Below are positions 7,726 to 9,721 of a stretch of DNA of 9,721 nt, in pieces; within the stretch, counting starts at the first letter, position 1; each line of letters opens with the position of its first letter. The notes beneath the pieces were generated by a model, which had not been told where the DNA came from, searched no databases, and worked only from the letters and a program-made list of their open reading frames with translations. Both the position numbers and the translations under genes were made by a program. The DNA is from Bacillota bacterium (GTDB lineage: Bacteria > Bacillota > Clostridia > Lutisporales > Lutisporaceae): positions 1 through 9,721 of the forward strand of contig JALNWH010000074.1 in NCBI GenBank assembly GCA_023230985.1. Reading direction: 5' to 3'.

Positions 7726-7754
7726 TTGACAAAGCATATAATTAAACATAATAT
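7726..7754 (+). promoter_or_regulatory. Sigma-A type promoter of the trpS T-box leader
   Basis: A perfect -35 TTGACA (7726-7731), a 17-base spacer and TAATAT (7749-7754) as -10. The predicted start is near 7761, giving a leader of about 310 bases before the trpS start codon. CATAAT at 7747-7752 (15-base spacer) is an alternative -10. Confidence 0.7.
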
Positions 7755-7940
7755 ATAAATTAATTAGCATATTAAAAATTCATTGAGAAGAAGCAAGTAG
7801 ATTCAAATACAGATTTAAAGAGAGCTGCAGCCGGTGAAAAAGCAGTAATTATGATTGAATTGAATGGGTCTTTGAGAATAGTGGTGAAATAATAGTAGCC
7901 ATTAACGGTGGCTTTCCGTTATAAAAGCAGGATATGATGG

Positions 7941-7978
7941 ATCTATAATTAGATGAAGTATCTATAATAAGATGAAGT
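7941..7978 (+). repeat. 19-bp tandem duplication inside the T-box leader
   Basis: Two directly adjacent 19-base units (7941-7959 and 7960-7978) differ at one position: ATCTATAATTAGATGAAGT in the first copy and A instead of T at position 10 in the second. The first copy folds as ATCTA-TAAT-TAGAT; the change weakens this hairpin to 4 bp in the second copy. The duplication lies between the pseudoknot and the antiterminator, where Stem III is usually found. Confidence 0.9.
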
Positions 7979-7995
7979 CTGAGACTTTTAAAAAC

Positions 7996-8022
7996 TAGGT
8001 GGTACCGCGTTTGATCGCCCTA
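7996..8022 (+). promoter_or_regulatory. T-box antiterminator helix
   Basis: TAGG (7996-7999) pairs with CCTA (8019-8022) and GCG (8007-8009) with CGC (8016-8018), leaving the 7-base bulge TGGTACC (8000-8006) and the loop TTTGAT. The bulge's UGGU would pair with the NCCA end of uncharged tRNA. The right side shares bases 8017-8022 with the terminator's left arm, so the two structures exclude each other. Confidence 0.85.
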
Positions 8023-8050
8023 TAGAATTTCTATAGGGCTTATTTTATTT
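8017..8050 (+). terminator. T-box regulated intrinsic terminator before trpS
   Basis: GCCCTATAGA (8017-8026) and TCTATAGGGC (8030-8039) form a 10-bp stem with a 3-base loop, followed by the T-rich tract 8040-8050. It is the default off state of the leader when tRNA-Trp is charged. Confidence 0.92.
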
Positions 8051-8058
8051 AAAATAAT

Positions 8059-8065
8059 GGAGGTG
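8059..8065 (+). promoter_or_regulatory. Ribosome binding site that sets the TTG start of trpS
   Basis: GGAGGTG lies 7 bases (from GGAGGT) before TTG 8072. An in-frame ATG at 8057 overlaps this site and has no ribosome site of its own, so it is most likely not the start. Confidence 0.85.
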
Positions 8066-8071
8066 CTTTTA

Positions 8072-9073
8072 TTGAATAAGGAAAGAGAAAAAATTTCATT
8101 TAGTGGTATTCAACCTTCAGGTGATTTAACTATAGGAAATTATTTGGGAGCAATAAAAAATTGGGTGGGTTTGCAAAAAGATTTCTATGCTTATTATTGC
8201 GTAGTTGATTTGCATGCAATTACAATTAGGCAAGATCCAAAGGAATTAAGGGAGAGAACATTAAAGAATCTGGCTATTTATATAGCCTCCGGTCTTGATC
8301 CTGATAAAAACACTTTATTTATACAATCCCATGTGCCTGCGCATAGCGAAGCTTCATGGCTATTAAACTGTTATTGTTATATAGGTGAGCTTAGTAGAAT
8401 GACACAATACAAAGATAAATCTCAAAAAGCAGGTGAAAGTGTAAGTGCAGGGCTTTTTACCTATCCTGTATTGATGGCTGCGGATATCCTTCTTTATGAT
8501 ACAAATGTTGTTCCTGTCGGTAATGACCAGAAACAGCATGTTGAACTAGCCCGTGATTTAGCAATCAGGTTTAATAATCTTTATGGACAAACTTTTGTTG
8601 TTCCGGAACCATATATTGCTGATAGCGGTGCAAGAATCATGGATTTGCAAAATCCGGATAAGAAAATGTCTAAATCAATAGATAATCCTAATGCCTATAT
8701 ATTAATATTGGATTCACCGGATGTTATAAAAAGAAGAATTAACAGAGCGGTGACAGATGATATAGGTGTGGTAAGGTTTTTAGATAAACAACCGGGTATT
8801 AGTAATCTGATTAATATTCTAGGTGCGATAACTAATAAAAGTTATAAAGATATAGAAAAGGATTACGACGGAATTGGATATGCACAGTTTAAAGAAGATG
8901 TAGCTCAGGCTTTGATAGAAGAATTGAAGCCTGTTCAAAGCAGAGTAAAAGAGATATTAGCAGATAAAAGTTATATGGAGAAAACATATAAAGATAGTGC
9001 TGAAAGAGCCAACTATGTAGCAAATAAAACTCTAAGGAAAATGCAAAAGAAAATAGGATTGATAATCAGGTAA
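8072..9073 (+). CDS. trpS: Tryptophanyl-tRNA synthetase (TTG start)
   Basis: TrpS is a class I aminoacyl-tRNA synthetase that attaches tryptophan to tRNA-Trp in the cytoplasm. With the TTG start at 8072 it has 333 residues, the normal size. The N terminus reads MNKEREKISFSGIQPSGDLTIGNYLGA; TIGN (residues 20-23) is the family's version of the HIGH signature. GLFTYPVLMAADILLYDTNVVPVGNDQKQHVELARDLA is the substrate-binding region, with Asp138 in AADIL matching the position that contacts the indole in bacterial enzymes. KKMSKS holds the KMSKS loop (198-202). The C-terminal anticodon-binding helical part ends with TLRKMQKKIGLIIR. The start choice rests on GGAGGTG at 8059-8065. The gene is alone in its unit, behind a T-box whose specifier reads UGG, so function and regulation agree. 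No missing catalytic motif is seen. Confidence 0.97.
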   Translation: MNKEREKISFSGIQPSGDLTIGNYLGAIKNWVGLQKDFYAYYCVVDLHAITIRQDPKELRERTLKNLAIYIASGLDPDKNTLFIQSHVPAHSEASWLLNCYCYIGELSRMTQYKDKSQKAGESVSAGLFTYPVLMAADILLYDTNVVPVGNDQKQHVELARDLAIRFNNLYGQTFVVPEPYIADSGARIMDLQNPDKKMSKSIDNPNAYILILDSPDVIKRRINRAVTDDIGVVRFLDKQPGISNLINILGAITNKSYKDIEKDYDGIGYAQFKEDVAQALIEELKPVQSRVKEILADKSYMEKTYKDSAERANYVANKTLRKMQKKIGLIIR

Positions 9074-9078
9074 TAAAG

Positions 9079-9221
9079 AACAGCTCTCGTAAAGGTTACT
9101 ACCGAAACATGACTGTAATTTTAGTACAGTCTGTTAGCCTTGTAACTCAGCAATTACAGCAAATATAATAATTTATAGCTGTGAACTGTAACCTAATAAG
9201 ACAATGAGAGCTGCTTTTTTT
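9079..9221 (+). ncRNA. Structured RNA element / complex terminator after trpS, unassigned
   Basis: The outer stem pairs CAGCTCTCGT (9081-9090) with ATGAGAGCTG (9204-9213), one G-U pair, and is followed by T7 (9215-9221). Inside, AGGTTAC (9093-9099) pairs with GTAACCT (9188-9194). Two hairpins fill the interior. One is GACTGTA/TACAGTC (9111-9117/9125-9131), extended by AACA/TGTT around a bulged T9110. The other is TTACAGC/GCTGTGA (9154-9160/9178-9184) with one G-U pair. This is a branched RNA of ~140 bases ending in a U tract. It probably terminates trpS transcription. It could also be a stable small RNA or a regulatory element. I match it to no known riboswitch or small RNA. The pairings are visible; the function is inference. 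Confidence 0.6.
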
Positions 9222-9248
9222 AAAAATTCGGCTACATTTCGTTAATTA

Positions 9249-9257
9249 TGGTATAAT
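9249..9257 (+). promoter_or_regulatory. Extended -10 promoter for the histidine phosphatase gene
   Basis: TG-G-TATAAT (9249-9257) is a perfect extended -10 element. No good -35 is seen at the right distance, which is common for extended -10 promoters. Transcription would begin near 9264, giving a leader of about 36 bases. It lies after the T7 tract of the structured element, so this gene has its own unit. Confidence 0.65.
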
Positions 9258-9299
9258 TATATAATTAAGATATAGGCAGAAATGAGAGGACTGAAAGAT

Positions 9300-9721
9300 T
9301 TGAAATTGTATTTGACACGTCATGGACAAACATTGTGGAATATAGAAGGAAGATTTCAAGGTTGGGATGATTCACCTCTTAGTGAAAAAGGTAAATCCAA
9401 TGCCTTGGCTTTGAAAGAGAGATTGAAGGACACTAGTTTTTTTGAAGTATATTCAAGCCCTGCCGGAAGGGCAATAACGACAGCACAAATTGTCAGCGGT
9501 TTTGAAATTGATAGAATAATCTTTGATAAAAAGCTTAGGGAAATAAATCTTGGTTCATGGCAAGGAAGATTAGTAAAGGAAGTTGAGGCAGAATACCCAA
9601 AGGAGTATTCGGCCTTTTGGTTTAGTCCTCATTTATATAAAAGAGAAGGCTCCGAAACTTATTATGATGTACAAAAAAGAGCTTTGGTTACGATAAATAG
9701 TATTGTTAAAAAGTATTTTGA
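9300..9721 (+). CDS. Histidine phosphatase family protein (phosphoglycerate mutase-like), 3' end outside window
   Basis: The frame is open from TTG 9300 to the window end (140 residues visible of an expected ~200). It begins MKLYLTRHGQTLWNIEGRFQGWDDSPLSEKG, the signature of the histidine phosphatase superfamily. His8 in RHG is the phospho-acceptor, Arg7 binds phosphate, Arg57 lies in SSPAGRAITTA, and Glu81 in LREINLGSWQG is the likely acid/base. EGSETYYDVQKR fits the region before the second catalytic His, which would lie beyond the window. The family includes cofactor-dependent mutases and broad or specific phosphatases (GpmB-, PhoE- and CobC-like); the sequence seen does not choose among them. 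I choose TTG 9300 because GAGAGGA (9284-9290) is 9 bases upstream and MKLYLTRHG matches the family N terminus. An in-frame ATG at 9282 would bury that ribosome site and add six residues. Confidence 0.9.
   Translation, partial: MKLYLTRHGQTLWNIEGRFQGWDDSPLSEKGKSNALALKERLKDTSFFEVYSSPAGRAITTAQIVSGFEIDRIIFDKKLREINLGSWQGRLVKEVEAEYPKEYSAFWFSPHLYKREGSETYYDVQKRALVTINSIVKKYF

Larger units (their letters stand above)
7778..8050 (+). promoter_or_regulatory. T-box leader riboswitch, tryptophan specificity (UGG specifier)
   Basis: T-box leaders bind a specific tRNA and let transcription continue when it is uncharged. In Stem I, ATTC/GAAT (7778-7781/7876-7879) and AAGA/TCTT (7788-7791/7869-7872) form the base, AGTA (7796-7799) the bulge, and ATTCAA/TTGAAT (7801-7806/7855-7860) the stem above the specifier loop. 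AGAGAG then leads to the apical CTGC/GCAG hairpin (7825-7828/7842-7845). The specifier is UGG (7865-7867), matching the tryptophan codon and the trpS gene downstream. AGCCA/TGGCT (7897-7901/7909-7913) with loop AACGG (7904-7908) pairing to CCGTT (7916-7920) gives an H-type pseudoknot, as in Stem IIA/B of known T-boxes. The conserved AGGTGGTACCGCG is at 7997-8009. A terminator follows at 8017-8050. Low charged tRNA-Trp should raise trpS expression. Confidence 0.93.

Noticed and set aside
8057..8071. ATG start for trpS
   Set aside because: The ATG sits within the GGAGGTG ribosome site that serves TTG 8072; the extra residues MEVLL are translated ribosome-site sequence.
9079..9221. Miniature transposable element (MITE) with terminal inverted repeats
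   Set aside because: The arms are short and interrupted, no target-site duplication is seen at the edges, and the T7 tract right after the right arm fits termination better. Multiple genomic copies would reopen this.
9079..9221. tRNA or tmRNA gene
   Set aside because: The cloverleaf-like branching lacks T-loop (GTTCGA-type) and anticodon arms and has no CCA-end architecture.
1..9721. CRISPR array, insertion sequence, prophage or toxin-antitoxin module
   Set aside because: No spaced repeat array, transposase/integrase, phage or toxin-like protein is encoded; the genes are housekeeping or metabolic and of uniform composition.

Overview
The window reads as an ordinary chromosomal stretch from a low-GC Gram-positive anaerobe (Bacillota, Clostridia/Tissierellia-like). 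This is inferred from the AT-rich sequence, strong AGGAGG-type ribosome binding sites, a glycine decarboxylase split into two subunits, a T-box leader controlling an aminoacyl-tRNA synthetase, and TTG start codons. The species cannot be named from the sequence. Every gene I can support lies on the + strand.

Bases 1-4193 hold a glycine cleavage operon: gcvT (5' end outside the window), gcvH, gcvPA and gcvPB, packed tightly with a 1-base gap and a 1-base overlap in the distal part. Together they encode the aminomethyltransferase, the lipoyl carrier and the two-subunit PLP decarboxylase that split glycine into CO2, ammonia and methylene-THF. The L-protein gene is not in the cluster after gcvPB. 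The operon is followed by a stem-loop and then a good intrinsic terminator (4312-4361).

Bases 4441-7638 hold two genes, probably separate units: a patatin-like lipid acyl hydrolase with an unassigned C-terminal half, and a Na+/phosphate cotransporter-family membrane protein carrying a C-terminal PhoU-like domain. Each has a G-run ribosome binding site rather than AGGAGG.

Bases 7726-8050 are a tryptophan-type T-box leader. I can trace a sigma-A promoter, Stem I with a UGG specifier, an H-type pseudoknot, the T-box bulge, and mutually exclusive antiterminator and terminator. It controls trpS, which starts at TTG 8072. A 19-bp tandem duplication sits inside the leader.

Bases 9074-9299 contain an unusual ~140-nt structured element closed by a 10-bp stem with a T7 tract, probably an elaborate terminator or an unassigned structured RNA. 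It is followed by an extended -10 promoter and the start (TTG 9300) of a histidine-phosphatase gene that runs off the window.

No mobile element, CRISPR array, rRNA or tRNA was seen. The most interesting unexplained signals are the structured element at 9079-9221 and the duplication in the T-box leader.
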